Assembly (NCBI GenBank): GCA_036378175.1
Contig: DASUWY010000051.1
Location: forward strand, 106,271 to 170,270
DNA from: Thermoleophilaceae bacterium
GTDB taxonomy: Bacteria; Actinomycetota; Thermoleophilia; Solirubrobacterales; Thermoleophilaceae
DNA: 64,000 nt
Direction of reading: 5' to 3'
The notes under the pieces were generated by a model. The model saw only the letters and a program-made list of their open reading frames with translations. It made no database searches and was not told where the DNA came from. Below are positions 8,890 to 19,173 of this stretch, one piece after another. Each line of letters opens with the position of its first letter. Position 1 is the first letter of the stretch. The translations under genes were made by a program, and so were the position numbers.

Positions 8890-8949
8890 GTCGCAGGGTC
8901 GCAGGAGTAGTGAAGCTCCTGCGACCCGCGACCTGCCACCTGCGACCTA
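8887..8949. repeat. Stop-anchored GGTCGCAG-word inverted repeat (element A), probable bidirectional terminator
   Basis: The stop codons of both convergent neighbours are the first three bases of TAGGTCGCAGG, one on each strand. The left arm GGTCGCAGGGTCGCAGGAG (8889-8907) pairs with CTCCTGCGACCCGCGACC (8916-8933) with one bulged base, across an eight-base loop. A third copy of the word, on the opposite strand, ends at 8949. It shares the exact 20-mer GCGACCTGCCACCTGCGACC (8928-8947) with the element at 22139-22195. It fills nearly the whole intergenic space, so a bidirectional terminator is the simplest reading. Confidence 0.75.
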
Positions 8950-9906
8950 AGCCAATCCGTTCGCCTGCAGAAACTGCTTGGCAACAGATGCCGGCGACTG
9001 CTTGTCGAGGTCCACTGCCCCGTTCATCTGCTGCATCGCCTTCGTGGTGAGCTTCGCGCTCACCGCGTTGATCGTCTGAGCAAACGCCGGACCTTCCTTG
9101 GTCAGCGTCTTCTTGTTCACGATCGGCGCAACCTGCTCGAAGCCGAAGATGTTCTTCGGGTCCGTGAGCACCGTGTACTTGCCGCTCTGGAGCTGGCCGT
9201 CCGTGGTGAACACGTCCGCGGCCTGCACCTTGCCGTCATTCAGCGCCTTGTACTGCACGCCGATCGTGAGCGGCACGAGCGTGGCGTTGTTGATCCCGTA
9301 GACCTTCTTCATGCCCACGAGTCCGGTGAAGCGTGTGCGGAACTCCGGCGGGGCGCCGATCTTGAACGGCCCCGCGTTCTTCAGGTCGGCCACCGACTTG
9401 AGCTTGTGCTGCTGGGCGTAGGCCGGCTTGACCGCGATGGCGTCAACGTCCGTGAACGGCGTCTCGTCGAGCAACGTGAAGCCGCGGCCCTCGTTGAACT
9501 TCTTGAGGGCGTTGTAGGCCGCCTGCGCGCTGGGGTACGACTTGTCGTCATGCGCCACGGCGGTGAGCCCCACTCCGATGTACTCGGGGTAGAAGTCGAT
9601 GTTCCCGCTCGTCAGGCCCTTGTCGATGATCTCGGTGGAGCCGATGTTGTTCTTCAGGTTCACCTTGAAGCCCTTGGCCTCGAGCGCCTGCTTGTAGAGC
9701 TGGCCGAGCACGAACTGCTCGGTGAAGTTCTTCGCCCCAAGCGTGACGGCCGGCTTGCCGGCGCCGGGCTTGCCCGCGGGCGCCGCGTTGGTGCTCGCGC
9801 TCGTGCTGGTGTTCCCGCCGCCGCTCGAGCCGCACGCGGCCACGGCCAGCGCCAACGCCGTGGCGAGCACGCCTGCCGCGCCTCGTCTCATGTGTCGGAC
9901 CTTCAC
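8947..9906 (-). CDS. Osmoprotectant (glycine betaine/choline-type) ABC transporter substrate-binding lipoprotein
   Basis: This is the extracellular binding subunit of the transporter encoded just upstream, of the OpuCC/OsmF (OpuAC) family. The signal peptide ends in a lipobox with Cys25 (LAVAAC), followed by a Gly/Ser/Thr linker, so it is a lipoprotein of 319 residues. Family-like segments include GAKNFTEQFVLGQLYKQ and GNIDFYPEYIGVGL. The GTG start has AGGAG nine bases upstream. It is the last gene of a four-gene operon read leftwards (ATPase, permease, permease, binding protein). The exact ligand cannot be read from the sequence. Confidence 0.9.
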   Translation of the reverse strand: MKVRHMRRGAAGVLATALALAVAACGSSGGGNTSTSASTNAAPAGKPGAGKPAVTLGAKNFTEQFVLGQLYKQALEAKGFKVNLKNNIGSTEIIDKGLTSGNIDFYPEYIGVGLTAVAHDDKSYPSAQAAYNALKKFNEGRGFTLLDETPFTDVDAIAVKPAYAQQHKLKSVADLKNAGPFKIGAPPEFRTRFTGLVGMKKVYGINNATLVPLTIGVQYKALNDGKVQAADVFTTDGQLQSGKYTVLTDPKNIFGFEQVAPIVNKKTLTKEGPAFAQTINAVSAKLTTKAMQQMNGAVDLDKQSPASVAKQFLQANGLA

Positions 9907-9929
9907 CCTGTCTCTCCTTTTGTCTGGGT

Positions 9930-10637
9930 CTATGCAGTCTCTGCGGCGGTGCGAGTGAGCTCGTATTCCTCCGCCGCTCCAAAGATCTCGTTGTCGTCCG
10001 CGCGCAGCCCGCGCGGGGTGATCAGGCGTTGCGCCAGCGCGAGCAGCAGGTCGGTGCCCAGCGCGAGCACGGTCACCACGATCGCTGCTCCCACCACTCC
10101 GTCGAGCCCGTAGCTGGCCTGGTTGGAGATGATGTCGCCGAGCCCGCCGCCGCCGAAGAAGCCGGCGAGCGTGGCGGTGGCCACCACGTACACCGCCGCG
10201 GTGCGGATGCCGGCGAACGTGAGTGGCACCGCCAGCGGCAGCTCCACCTTCGCGAACAGCTCGCGCGGCTTCATCCCCATCCCGCGGGCGGCCTCAACAG
10301 CGTCCGTGTCCACCTCGTCCACGGCCACGTACGCGTTCGTGAGGATCGGCGGCACCGCGAGGATCACGAGCGCCACCACCACGTTGAGCTTGCCGATGCC
10401 GAGGAAGGACAGACCGATCGCGAGCACCGCGAGGCTGGGCAGCGCCCGGCCGATGTTCGCCGTGTTCACCGCGAGGAAGGAGCCGCGATGGAGATGCCCG
10501 AGCCAGAGCCCGATCGGCAGCGCGATCGCGAGGGCGATGCCGACGGCCACCGCGGAGATGGCCATGTGCTCGAGCGACTTGTGCCACAGCAGGCCGGCGT
10601 TGTCGCCGATGAACTGGAACGCGTGGATGAACGTCAT
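9930..10637 (-). CDS. Osmoprotectant ABC transporter permease (second)
   Basis: The 235-residue inner-membrane permease has about five to six hydrophobic segments. It carries the binding-protein-dependent transport loop EAARGMGMKPRELFAKVELPLAVP, which docks on the ATPase. It is paired with a homologous permease gene that ends four bases upstream, as in OpuC-type systems, where two different permeases form a heterodimer. It reads into the binding-protein gene after a 23-base gap. Confidence 0.9.
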   Translation of the reverse strand: MTFIHAFQFIGDNAGLLWHKSLEHMAISAVAVGIALAIALPIGLWLGHLHRGSFLAVNTANIGRALPSLAVLAIGLSFLGIGKLNVVVALVILAVPPILTNAYVAVDEVDTDAVEAARGMGMKPRELFAKVELPLAVPLTFAGIRTAAVYVVATATLAGFFGGGGLGDIISNQASYGLDGVVGAAIVVTVLALGTDLLLALAQRLITPRGLRADDNEIFGAAEEYELTRTAAETA

Positions 10638-10641
10638 TCCG

Positions 10642-11363
10642 TCACGCCCTCCGCATCCGCGCCCATGGGGTGATCAGCCGCTGCGCGAGAAGGAGCAGTC
10701 CGTCGGCGGCGAGGGCGAGCGCGACCGCCAGCGCACCGGCCGCGATCAGCTCGGTGGTGAAGTTCGATTGGAGGGCGTGGAAGATCGGCGAGCCCAGCCC
10801 CTGGTCGATGATGAAGGACGCGATCGTGGCGAGGCTGATCACCGTCACGGCCGCCACCCTCAGCCCCGCGATGATCGCCGGCACCGCCAGCGGCAGCTCG
10901 ACCTTCCACAGCATCTGCCGCTCCGAGAGACCCATCCCGCGCGCGGCCTCGCGCGTGTCCTCCGGCACGCTGCGCAGGCCGGTGAGCGTGTTGCGGAACA
11001 GGATCAGGAGCGTGTAGGAGACGAGCGCGATCTCCACGGTGAGCGTGGACAATCCGCTGATCGGCACGAGCAGCTGGAACAGCGCGAGGCTCGGGATCGT
11101 GTAGAGGATTCCCGAGAAGGTGCCGAAGGGGCGCTCGAACCACCCGTGCCGGTGGGCGAAGAACGCGCACGCGAGGGAGATCGCGAAGCCGATGCTGAGC
11201 GCGATCAGCGTGAGCACGATGTGCTGCACGAGGGCGGGGCCCAGCGTGTCGCTCCAGTGCTGCTTCACCCAGCTCCAGCAGAAGGTGTGGTTGTCGCGCA
11301 CGCAGGTGCTGCCGTGCCCGAAGTTCGGGATCACGGGCCCGCTGTCCGCGAGGACCTGCGCGA

Positions 11364-11367
<4 letters not shown>
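10642..11367 (-). CDS. Osmoprotectant ABC transporter permease (first)
   Basis: This 241-residue permease of the OpuCB/ProW type carries the coupling loop EAARGMGLSERQMLWKVELP. It begins with a GTG that overlaps the ATPase stop by four bases (GTGA). Its N-terminus has an extra 45-residue segment with two cysteines (CVRDNHTFC) before the first membrane span, which may form an extracytoplasmic disulfide. It is the partner of the permease at 9930-10637. Confidence 0.9.
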
Positions 11368-12374
<1,007 letters not shown>

Positions 12375-12540
12375 GGGACATGGGGGTCGAGGACGGGGGG
12401 CCACGCCGAGCCAGTGCCCTCAGCGAGATCCAAGCTGTCAGAAGATCGTTCACGAGCTTCCGGGGGCGGGAAGCGGCCACTCTAGCAACGCTCAGCGTGC
12501 GAAAAGCCGGTTTGCCGGTGTGGTGCGTACGCTGCGCGCC

Positions 12541-13710
12541 GTGGGCACGCAAGCCGCTCCCGCCGCTGCGCGCGTACCTTCGCTGGGCGAGATCTTCAGA
12601 GAGTGGGGGAGGATCGGCTGCGTGGGGTTCGGCGGGCCGCCCGCGCACATCGCGCTGCTGCGTGGCCTCTGCGTCGAGCGCCGCGGATGGATTGATGCAG
12701 AGGAGTTCGAGCGCGCCATCGCGGCCACGAGCATGCTGCCGGGGCCGGCATCCACGCAGATGTCGATCTGGTGCGCGTGGCGGCTGCGCGGCCCCGCCGG
12801 CGCTCTCATCGGTGGAGCGTGCTTCATCGTGCCGGGCCTCATCCTCATCCTCGCCCTTGCCGCGGCGTTCCTCTCGTCATCGCCGCCGGATTGGCTCCGA
12901 GGCGCGGGCGCCGGCGCGGGGGCGGCCGTGGCTGCAGTGGCGGTGCAGGCTGGGCTCCGGCTGGCGCTGCCGGCCTGGGGCCGCGGTGCGCGCGACGAAC
13001 GGGTGCGGGCGGTGGCCTACGCGCTCGCCGGCGGCGTGGCCGCGGCGCTGGTGGGGCCGTGGCTCGTGCTCGTGCTGATCGCCTGCGGTGGAGTGGAGCT
13101 CGCGTGGCGGAGCCTTCGCGGAGCGATACAGGCGCATGCGTGGCCCCTGCTGATCGCAGCGGCCGCCTCCACAGGCGGCATGGGCGCTCTGTGCTGGACC
13201 GCCCTCAAGGTGGGGGCGCTCTCGTTCGGCGGTGGCTTCGTGGTCATCCCGCTCATGCAGGGTGATGCCGTCCACCAGCACCACTGGATGACGAGCGCCC
13301 AGTTCCTGAACGCGGTGGCGCTCGGGCAGGCGACGCCCGGACCGGTGGTGCATACGGTGGCGGCGGTGGGCTACGCCGCCGGAGGGGTGGGCGGCGGCCT
13401 CCTGGCCGCCCTTGTGGGCTTCGCGCCCTCGTTCGCGTTCATCCTGATCGGCGCCCACCGCTTCAATCGCATGCTCGCGAACGCCCGCTTCCGCGCCTTC
13501 CTCGGCGGCGCGGCTCCCGCGGCCATCGGCGCGATCATCGGCTCGGCGGTACCGCTCACCCGCGCGCTCGGCGAGACGTGGCAGTTCGTCGTGCTTGCGG
13601 CCGCCGCTGTTTGGCTGCTCGTGCTGCGTCGTGGCGTTGTGAGCGCGCTGCTCGCGGCAGGAGTGGCTGGAGCCGTGCTCGCGCTGGCCGGAGCGCCGCT
13701 ACCGCACTGA
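12541..13710 (+). CDS. chrA: Chromate transporter, two-domain CHR family
   Basis: This membrane protein exports chromate or a similar anion. It is about 389 residues from the GTG at 12541, close to the usual 390-400 for two-domain ChrA. Two homologous halves are visible. The first has CVGFGGPPAHIALL and ATSMLPGPASTQ. The second has ALSFGGGFVVIPLM and ALGQATPGPVVHT. The conserved FGG and PGP motifs occur in each. GTGs at 12520 and 12523 are alternative starts, and I see no strong ribosome-binding site. The 3' end overlaps the convergent GH15 gene by 12 bases. Confidence 0.85.
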   Translation: MGTQAAPAAARVPSLGEIFREWGRIGCVGFGGPPAHIALLRGLCVERRGWIDAEEFERAIAATSMLPGPASTQMSIWCAWRLRGPAGALIGGACFIVPGLILILALAAAFLSSSPPDWLRGAGAGAGAAVAAVAVQAGLRLALPAWGRGARDERVRAVAYALAGGVAAALVGPWLVLVLIACGGVELAWRSLRGAIQAHAWPLLIAAAASTGGMGALCWTALKVGALSFGGGFVVIPLMQGDAVHQHHWMTSAQFLNAVALGQATPGPVVHTVAAVGYAAGGVGGGLLAALVGFAPSFAFILIGAHRFNRMLANARFRAFLGGAAPAAIGAIIGSAVPLTRALGETWQFVVLAAAAVWLLVLRRGVVSALLAAGVAGAVLALAGAPLPH

Positions 13711-15501
13711 GGCCACGCGGTCTCTCGCGTTGGCGAGCGCGACCGCGCCGTTGATCACGCCCAGGTGCGAGAGCGCCTGCGGGAAATTCCCCAGCAGCTC
13801 GTGGCTCTCCGGGTCGACCTCCTCCGACAGCAGACCCACGTCGTTCGCCAGGTCGCACATAGCCGCCATCACCTCTTCGGCCTCGTGGATCCGGCCGGCC
13901 AGAGCGAGTGCCTCCACCAGCCAGAACGAGCACACGATGAACGCGCCCTCCTTGTCCTCCATGCCGCTGTAGCGGTAGAGCAGAGGGCCGCGGCCCAGCT
14001 CGCTGCGCAGGGCTGCGATCGTGCCCTCCATGCGCGGATCCGGCAGTTCGAGATAGCCCATGCGCGCGATCAGCAGCGTGGCCGCGTCGACCTCGTCCGT
14101 GCCGGGATAGCGCGTGTACGCGTTGCGCTTGTCCGACCAGCACTCGCGCTCGATGTAGTCGCGAAGCTCGCCGTGCACGGCGCGCCAGCGGTCGCTGTCG
14201 CGGCTCGAGAGGTGCCCGCCGTCGACCATCTTCAGAGCGCACTCGAGCGCGTCCCAGCACGCGAGCTTCGACTGCGTGTAATCGTGCCTCTCGCCTAGCT
14301 CCCAGATGCTCGCGTCCGGGTTGCGCCAGATCCTGCAAACCAGATCCACCACCTCGCGCAGCCGGAGCGCGCTCTCCGGGTCGAGGCGGTTTCCATCCGA
14401 CACGTAGCGCCAAGCAGTCTCCAGCAGGTCGCCGTAGTTGCCGAGCTGGAGCTGCGACTCGGCAGGATTTCCATCCAGCACCGGCGTTGAGCCGCGGTAG
14501 CCGGAGAGCGGCAGCTTGCTGGCGCTCGGGTCATAGGAGCCGTCGAGCTTGTAGTAGGGCCGCAGGTGCGGGTGCGTGCGGCGCGTGGCGGCGAGTACCC
14601 ACGACAGCGTGCCGTGCACCTGCGTGCCGTGCCCGAGCTGAAGCATCGCGTCGAGAGCGAAGCTCGTGTCGCGCAACCACGCGTAGCGGTAATCGAAGTT
14701 GCGCGAGCCGCCGACCTTCTCGGGCAGCCCGGTGGTGGGGGCGGCGACCATCGCACCCGTCTGCGCGTCCACGAGCAGGCCGAGCGCGAGCGCGCTCCGT
14801 ATCACCTCGTCGTGCCATGGACCGTCGTACTCGACTGCCGAGAGCCACGCGCGCCAGTAGGACGCCGTCTCGTCGAGGCGCGCCTCCACCGCGTCGCGGT
14901 CCGACAGCAGGATGGGCTCCGCGTGGAAGCAACCGAGCGCCAGAAGGGCGCGCTCGCCATCGCGGATCGTGAAGGAGCCGGCCACATCTCCGTCGCCGGT
15001 CTCCGGCTCGCCGGCATCCCACGCCTGCACCGCGAGCGAGTACTTCCCGTGGGTGATCACAGGTGTGCCTTCGCCTCTGCTCACCGTCCCGCGCTCGGTC
15101 CACTCGAAGCGCGGGCTCACGCGCCAGCGCATGGGCACGTTCCCGCTCAGCCCCTCGATGCGGCGCGTGAGCTCGTTCCACGGCAGGGTCGGTGCGCCCG
15201 GGAGCGCCAGCGCGTCCGTCACGCGCACGCGCCCGCCGCTCGTCTCGAAGGTCGTCTCGAGCACGTTTGTTTCAGGGATGTAGCGGCGCTCGGCCTTGAA
15301 GGGCTCGGCCGGCTGCAGCTCGAAGCGCCCGCCGCGCTCGGCGTCCACGATTGCGCCGAACACGCCCGGCGCGGCGAAGTCCGGAAGCGGCAGCCAGTCC
15401 ACGGTCCCGTCGAGGGCGACGAGCGCCGAGGTGCGACGGTCACCGAGGGCCGCGTACTGGCGGATCGGCGCGTAGCCGTCGATGCGCGTTGGTTCTTCCA
15501 T
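13699..15501 (-). CDS. Glycoside hydrolase family 15 protein (glucoamylase/trehalase-like)
   Basis: The 600-residue cytoplasmic enzyme (no signal peptide) has an N-terminal beta-rich domain (APIRQYAALGDRRTSALVALDGTVDWLPLP) and a C-terminal (alpha/alpha)6 domain. The latter contains FDYRYAWLRDTSF, a hallmark of actinobacterial GH15 enzymes. Near the end, LLSEEVDPESHELLGNFPQALSHLG holds the expected second catalytic Glu region. Substrates in this family are alpha-glucosides such as maltodextrin or trehalose, and I cannot choose between them. It is convergent with chrA, with a 12-base overlap. Confidence 0.88.
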   Translation of the reverse strand: MEEPTRIDGYAPIRQYAALGDRRTSALVALDGTVDWLPLPDFAAPGVFGAIVDAERGGRFELQPAEPFKAERRYIPETNVLETTFETSGGRVRVTDALALPGAPTLPWNELTRRIEGLSGNVPMRWRVSPRFEWTERGTVSRGEGTPVITHGKYSLAVQAWDAGEPETGDGDVAGSFTIRDGERALLALGCFHAEPILLSDRDAVEARLDETASYWRAWLSAVEYDGPWHDEVIRSALALGLLVDAQTGAMVAAPTTGLPEKVGGSRNFDYRYAWLRDTSFALDAMLQLGHGTQVHGTLSWVLAATRRTHPHLRPYYKLDGSYDPSASKLPLSGYRGSTPVLDGNPAESQLQLGNYGDLLETAWRYVSDGNRLDPESALRLREVVDLVCRIWRNPDASIWELGERHDYTQSKLACWDALECALKMVDGGHLSSRDSDRWRAVHGELRDYIERECWSDKRNAYTRYPGTDEVDAATLLIARMGYLELPDPRMEGTIAALRSELGRGPLLYRYSGMEDKEGAFIVCSFWLVEALALAGRIHEAEEVMAAMCDLANDVGLLSEEVDPESHELLGNFPQALSHLGVINGAVALANARDRVASVR

Positions 15502-15587
15502 GGGGATGAGGTACCCGGCAACGGCGGTACGTACATGTCCCGCTTCTGACCGTTTGCCCCTCCCACGGCGAGGGTAAGCGACCTGGC

Positions 15588-16583
15588 ATGAGCGACGGAA
15601 AAGTAGTGGTGGTCACCGGTGCATCCGCCGGCGTGGGGCGCGCGATCGCGCGCCGTTTTGCGCAGGACGGCGCCCGCGTGGCGCTACTTGCGCGCGATCG
15701 CGAAGGCCTCGAGGGGGCGCGCAAGGAAGTGGAGGGCGAGGGCGGCGAGGCGATGGTGCTGCCCGTGGACGTGGCGGATCACGTGGCCGTTGAGGCCGCC
15801 GCCGATGCGGTGGAGGAGAGCTTTGGCGCGATCGACGTCTGGGTGAACGACGCGATGGCCACGATCTTCTCCTTCTTCGAGGACATCGACCCCGATGAGT
15901 TCGAGCGGTCGACTGACGTGACCTACCACGGCACCGTGTGGGGAACGCGCTCCGCGCTCAAGCGGATGCTGCCGCGCGACCACGGCTCGATCGTCCAGGT
16001 GGGTTCCGCGATGGCGTACCGCGGCATCCCGCTACAGGCGCCCTACTGCGGCGCCAAGCACGCGATCAAGGGCTTCGTCGAGTCCGTGCGCACCGAGCTC
16101 CGGCACAAGGGCTCGAACGTTCACGTGGGGATGGTCCAGCTGCCCGGCGTCAACACGCCGCAGTTCGACCACGGGCGCAGCAAGATGCCCAAGAAGCCGA
16201 TGCCCGTGCCGCCGATCTATCAGCCCGAGGTGGCGGCCGAGGCCGTGCACCACTGCTGGAAGGCGCGCCGCCGCGAGATGTACGTGGGCGGATCCGCCGT
16301 CTACACGATCTGGGGCAACAAGATCTCGCCGCTCGCGGCCGAGATCTACCTGGCGAAGACCGGCGTGAACTCGCAGCTCACGGACCAGCCGATCGACGCT
16401 CCGCGCCCGGGCAACCTCTTCGAGCCCACGAACAAGGACGAGGGCGCGCACGGGGACTACAACGACAAGGCCCACCCGCGCAGCGCTCAGCTGTGGCTGA
16501 CGAAGCACCGCCGCGCGCTGGGCGGCGGCTTAGCGGCTGCGGCGCTTGCGGCCGGCGGGGCCGCGTACGGTCTGAGTCGCTGA
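15588..16583 (+). CDS. Short-chain dehydrogenase/reductase with C-terminal membrane tail
   Basis: This NAD(P)-dependent oxidoreductase has the cofactor motif TGASAGVG (residues 11-18) and the catalytic YCGAK (YxxxK). The 331-residue length exceeds the usual ~250. The extra ~80 residues include a conserved-looking PHPRSAQLWLTKHRRALGG stretch and a final hydrophobic segment (LAAAALAAGGAAYGLSR) that could anchor it to the membrane. Similar long SDRs are common in actinobacteria and the substrate is unknown. Its last 54 bases overlap the convergent acylase gene. Confidence 0.85.
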   Translation: MSDGKVVVVTGASAGVGRAIARRFAQDGARVALLARDREGLEGARKEVEGEGGEAMVLPVDVADHVAVEAAADAVEESFGAIDVWVNDAMATIFSFFEDIDPDEFERSTDVTYHGTVWGTRSALKRMLPRDHGSIVQVGSAMAYRGIPLQAPYCGAKHAIKGFVESVRTELRHKGSNVHVGMVQLPGVNTPQFDHGRSKMPKKPMPVPPIYQPEVAAEAVHHCWKARRREMYVGGSAVYTIWGNKISPLAAEIYLAKTGVNSQLTDQPIDAPRPGNLFEPTNKDEGAHGDYNDKAHPRSAQLWLTKHRRALGGGLAAAALAAGGAAYGLSR

Positions 16584-18995
16584 GCCCGACGACACGGTCG
16601 TCTTCGTGACCGTGTTGGCATTCACGTCACTCGCGCAGAAGCGCTCGTGCACCCAGCGCTTGCGGCTGAACATCGCGGTCTGATCGTCGAAGAACCGCGA
16701 GCGCGGGTTGTCGGACTCGGAGTACGTGAGGATGGTGCGCGCCAGCGGGCATGCGCTGTCGTTCCAGGTGACCGCCTGCACGTATGACGAGCCCATCGTC
16801 ACGGGATCGAAGCCCTTGCCCGCGGTGAAGTTCGCGTAGATCGCGTTGAAGTCGCCGTTCGGGTCGCCCGGCCCGCCGTGCACCGGCACCCCGCCTGGGC
16901 CCTTTTGCACGTCGCCCGGCGCGGCGTCGAGCGGGATGTGCGCGCCCTCCAGGTCGTTGATGGCGTCGCCGAGGGCGAGCCGCACCTGCGGGTTGTTCGT
17001 GTCGAGCGTGTTCGGCGTGTGCACCGGATCCGAGGAGCTGAACGGCACCGCCCAAGGGGACGGCTCCGCGCCGGACGCGTGGTCCCAGAAGCGGCGGAAA
17101 AGCACGGCGCCCTTCGAGTTCAGGTTCTCGTGCAGGTCCCAGTTCGCGAGCACGTCGCATGCGCTGCCCACCTGCACCGGCGGCCCGGATGAGGTGGGCG
17201 CGAGGCCGCCGGGCATCGAGCGGCACATGCCCACGAGCGCGTCGCGCGTGAGCTCGCCCGCGTACTGGCGGTCGCTGAAGACCATGTTCTGCATGTCCCG
17301 CAGAGTGAAGCCGCCGTGGTCCACCTGGTCCTGGGTCATGATCAGCCCGATGCGGGTACGCAGCGTGCGCGCCGTGTTCTCGTCGCCGATGATGCGCGCG
17401 AAGCCCGTGAGCGGGTGGTGGGGATTTGACAGCCAGTAGCTGTCGTTCGAGTTCGTCACGTAGTCGCTGCGGAAGAGGTGGGGGAGATGCGACGGGCCGA
17501 ACAGACCGGGCTCGATCGCGTCCTTGTCCGTGTCCCAGTTGCACGCGGAACGCGACCCGTCGAGCACCGGCAGGCCGAGCAGCTTGAACGTGGCCGCGCC
17601 GAGCGCCGTGTCGCACGACTGCGCCTTGGCGTCGGGCACGTTCGGAATCGCGCCGATGTCCGCGTACAGCGCGTGGCCCCTGCGGTCCGCGACGATCGTG
17701 TTCACCCACGGGATCCCCTCGTACTTCTTGAGGATGTCGAGCTCCTGATTCGCGGACTTCGCCATGTCCGTGTCGAGGAAGTGGTTGAACACGCGGAAGT
17801 TGTCCGCGTTGGCATCCGCGAGCGCGAAGGCCGTGGTGGGCGTCCACGGCAGCGGGATGCCCTCGATCGAGTTGAAGATCGGGCCGAAGCGGCTCGAGTA
17901 CAGCGTGCGCGACTCGGGCTTGATCGAGCCATCCGGCTGGCGCACCTGGACCGTGACGGTACGGCTCGTCATCTGTTCCGGCTTGCCGTCGTAGAGGTAG
18001 GTGGTGGGCGAGCCGGGCACCAGCGTGAGCTGATACGGCGTGAAGCGGAACGCGGTGGACACCGTGTGGCTCCACGCGATGTTGTCGTTGTGGCCGATGA
18101 GCACCACCGGCACCCCGAACAGCGCCGCGCCCTCCACGTTGATCTTGCCGGGGATCGTGGCCTGCGCCTGGTAGAAGCGCTCGGTGCCCACCCACGGGAA
18201 GTGCGGGTTGCCGAGCAGCAGGCCGTGCTTGTGGTCGCGCGTGCCGCCCTTGCCCACCGCCACCGCGTTCGACCCGATCGCGCCCAGCCCGGGCAGCTTC
18301 TGCGCGAGCTCGCCGGCGGTCTTCGGGATGTTGAGCTGCGGAGCGCCGGTGGGCAGCGGCAGCGAGGGCGTGGGCGGCTGCGCCTCGGCGATGCCCGGGA
18401 TCACGACGTCGCCGCTCGCCAGCTCCACCAGCTGGTAGAAGCGCAGGTAGGCGTCCTGCGTGGTGATCGGCCGCACCCACGCCTTGCCGCGGCAGCGCGG
18501 GTCGGGCACGCCGTTCCGCCCGCCGACGTCGGCGAGGTACCTGTTGTAGCCCGCCACGTAGCCCTTCACCGCCTGGCGCACCTCCGGCTTCGGACCCATC
18601 GGCGCCGGCTTTGCCAGGAGCTTGTCGATCACGTGGGAGTCCTTGATCTGCTGGAAGAAGAAGTCGGAGTCCAGGTTGTTCACGGTCACGCCGTTGCCGC
18701 CCTGGTAGTACGTGCCGTCCGGGCCGAAGTACTTCGACCGCTCGCCCTCCACCGTCACGTAGTCCTCCGCCATCGTGCAGAGGTCGTCCTGCGCGAACGC
18801 GTAGCCGTAGCCGAAGCCGAGGCCGCCGAAGTTCTTTGCGGTGATGTGCGGAATGCCGTGCGCGGTCCGCTTGATCACGGCGCTGTAGCCGGCGGCCGCG
18901 TGCGCGTGAGCGGACGGCTTCGCCGCTGAAACCGGGATCGCGAGAAGGGCGAGCGCAACCGTCGCCGAGATGACCCCCTGCCAAAGGCGTCCCAT
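16530..18995 (-). CDS. Secreted penicillin-acylase-family N-terminal nucleophile hydrolase
   Basis: This 821-residue precursor has a signal peptide (VISATVALALLAIPVSA) and the fold of penicillin G acylase, aculeacin acylase and AHL acylase enzymes. The self-cleaving nucleophile is Ser242 in GAIGSNAVAVG. An alpha subunit of ~220 residues precedes it and the beta subunit follows, with NPHFPWVGTERFYQAQ and VVLIGHNDNIAWSHTVS. The start is the ATG at 18995. A longer upstream frame has no signal peptide and is rejected. Likely substrates are acylated amides, such as lipopeptides or acyl-homoserine lactones. The specificity is inferred only at family level. Confidence 0.9.
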   Translation of the reverse strand: MGRLWQGVISATVALALLAIPVSAAKPSAHAHAAAGYSAVIKRTAHGIPHITAKNFGGLGFGYGYAFAQDDLCTMAEDYVTVEGERSKYFGPDGTYYQGGNGVTVNNLDSDFFFQQIKDSHVIDKLLAKPAPMGPKPEVRQAVKGYVAGYNRYLADVGGRNGVPDPRCRGKAWVRPITTQDAYLRFYQLVELASGDVVIPGIAEAQPPTPSLPLPTGAPQLNIPKTAGELAQKLPGLGAIGSNAVAVGKGGTRDHKHGLLLGNPHFPWVGTERFYQAQATIPGKINVEGAALFGVPVVLIGHNDNIAWSHTVSTAFRFTPYQLTLVPGSPTTYLYDGKPEQMTSRTVTVQVRQPDGSIKPESRTLYSSRFGPIFNSIEGIPLPWTPTTAFALADANADNFRVFNHFLDTDMAKSANQELDILKKYEGIPWVNTIVADRRGHALYADIGAIPNVPDAKAQSCDTALGAATFKLLGLPVLDGSRSACNWDTDKDAIEPGLFGPSHLPHLFRSDYVTNSNDSYWLSNPHHPLTGFARIIGDENTARTLRTRIGLIMTQDQVDHGGFTLRDMQNMVFSDRQYAGELTRDALVGMCRSMPGGLAPTSSGPPVQVGSACDVLANWDLHENLNSKGAVLFRRFWDHASGAEPSPWAVPFSSSDPVHTPNTLDTNNPQVRLALGDAINDLEGAHIPLDAAPGDVQKGPGGVPVHGGPGDPNGDFNAIYANFTAGKGFDPVTMGSSYVQAVTWNDSACPLARTILTYSESDNPRSRFFDDQTAMFSRKRWVHERFCASDVNANTVTKTTVSSGSATQTVRGPAGRKRRSR

Positions 18996-19173
18996 CGCGC
19001 GGCAACGTACACGGTGGCGCGGGCGCGTGCGCCGGTTCGTCTCCGCCGGCCTGCCTGTGGGCGGCTCGAACTGCAGCAATAAAGGCGGCTCGTCTTGAGG
19101 AGAGCTATCCCATCCAGGTGTGCTCTGGGAACAGTTACTTGGGACAGCTTCCTGCTTTGACCCCCCGCGCTGC

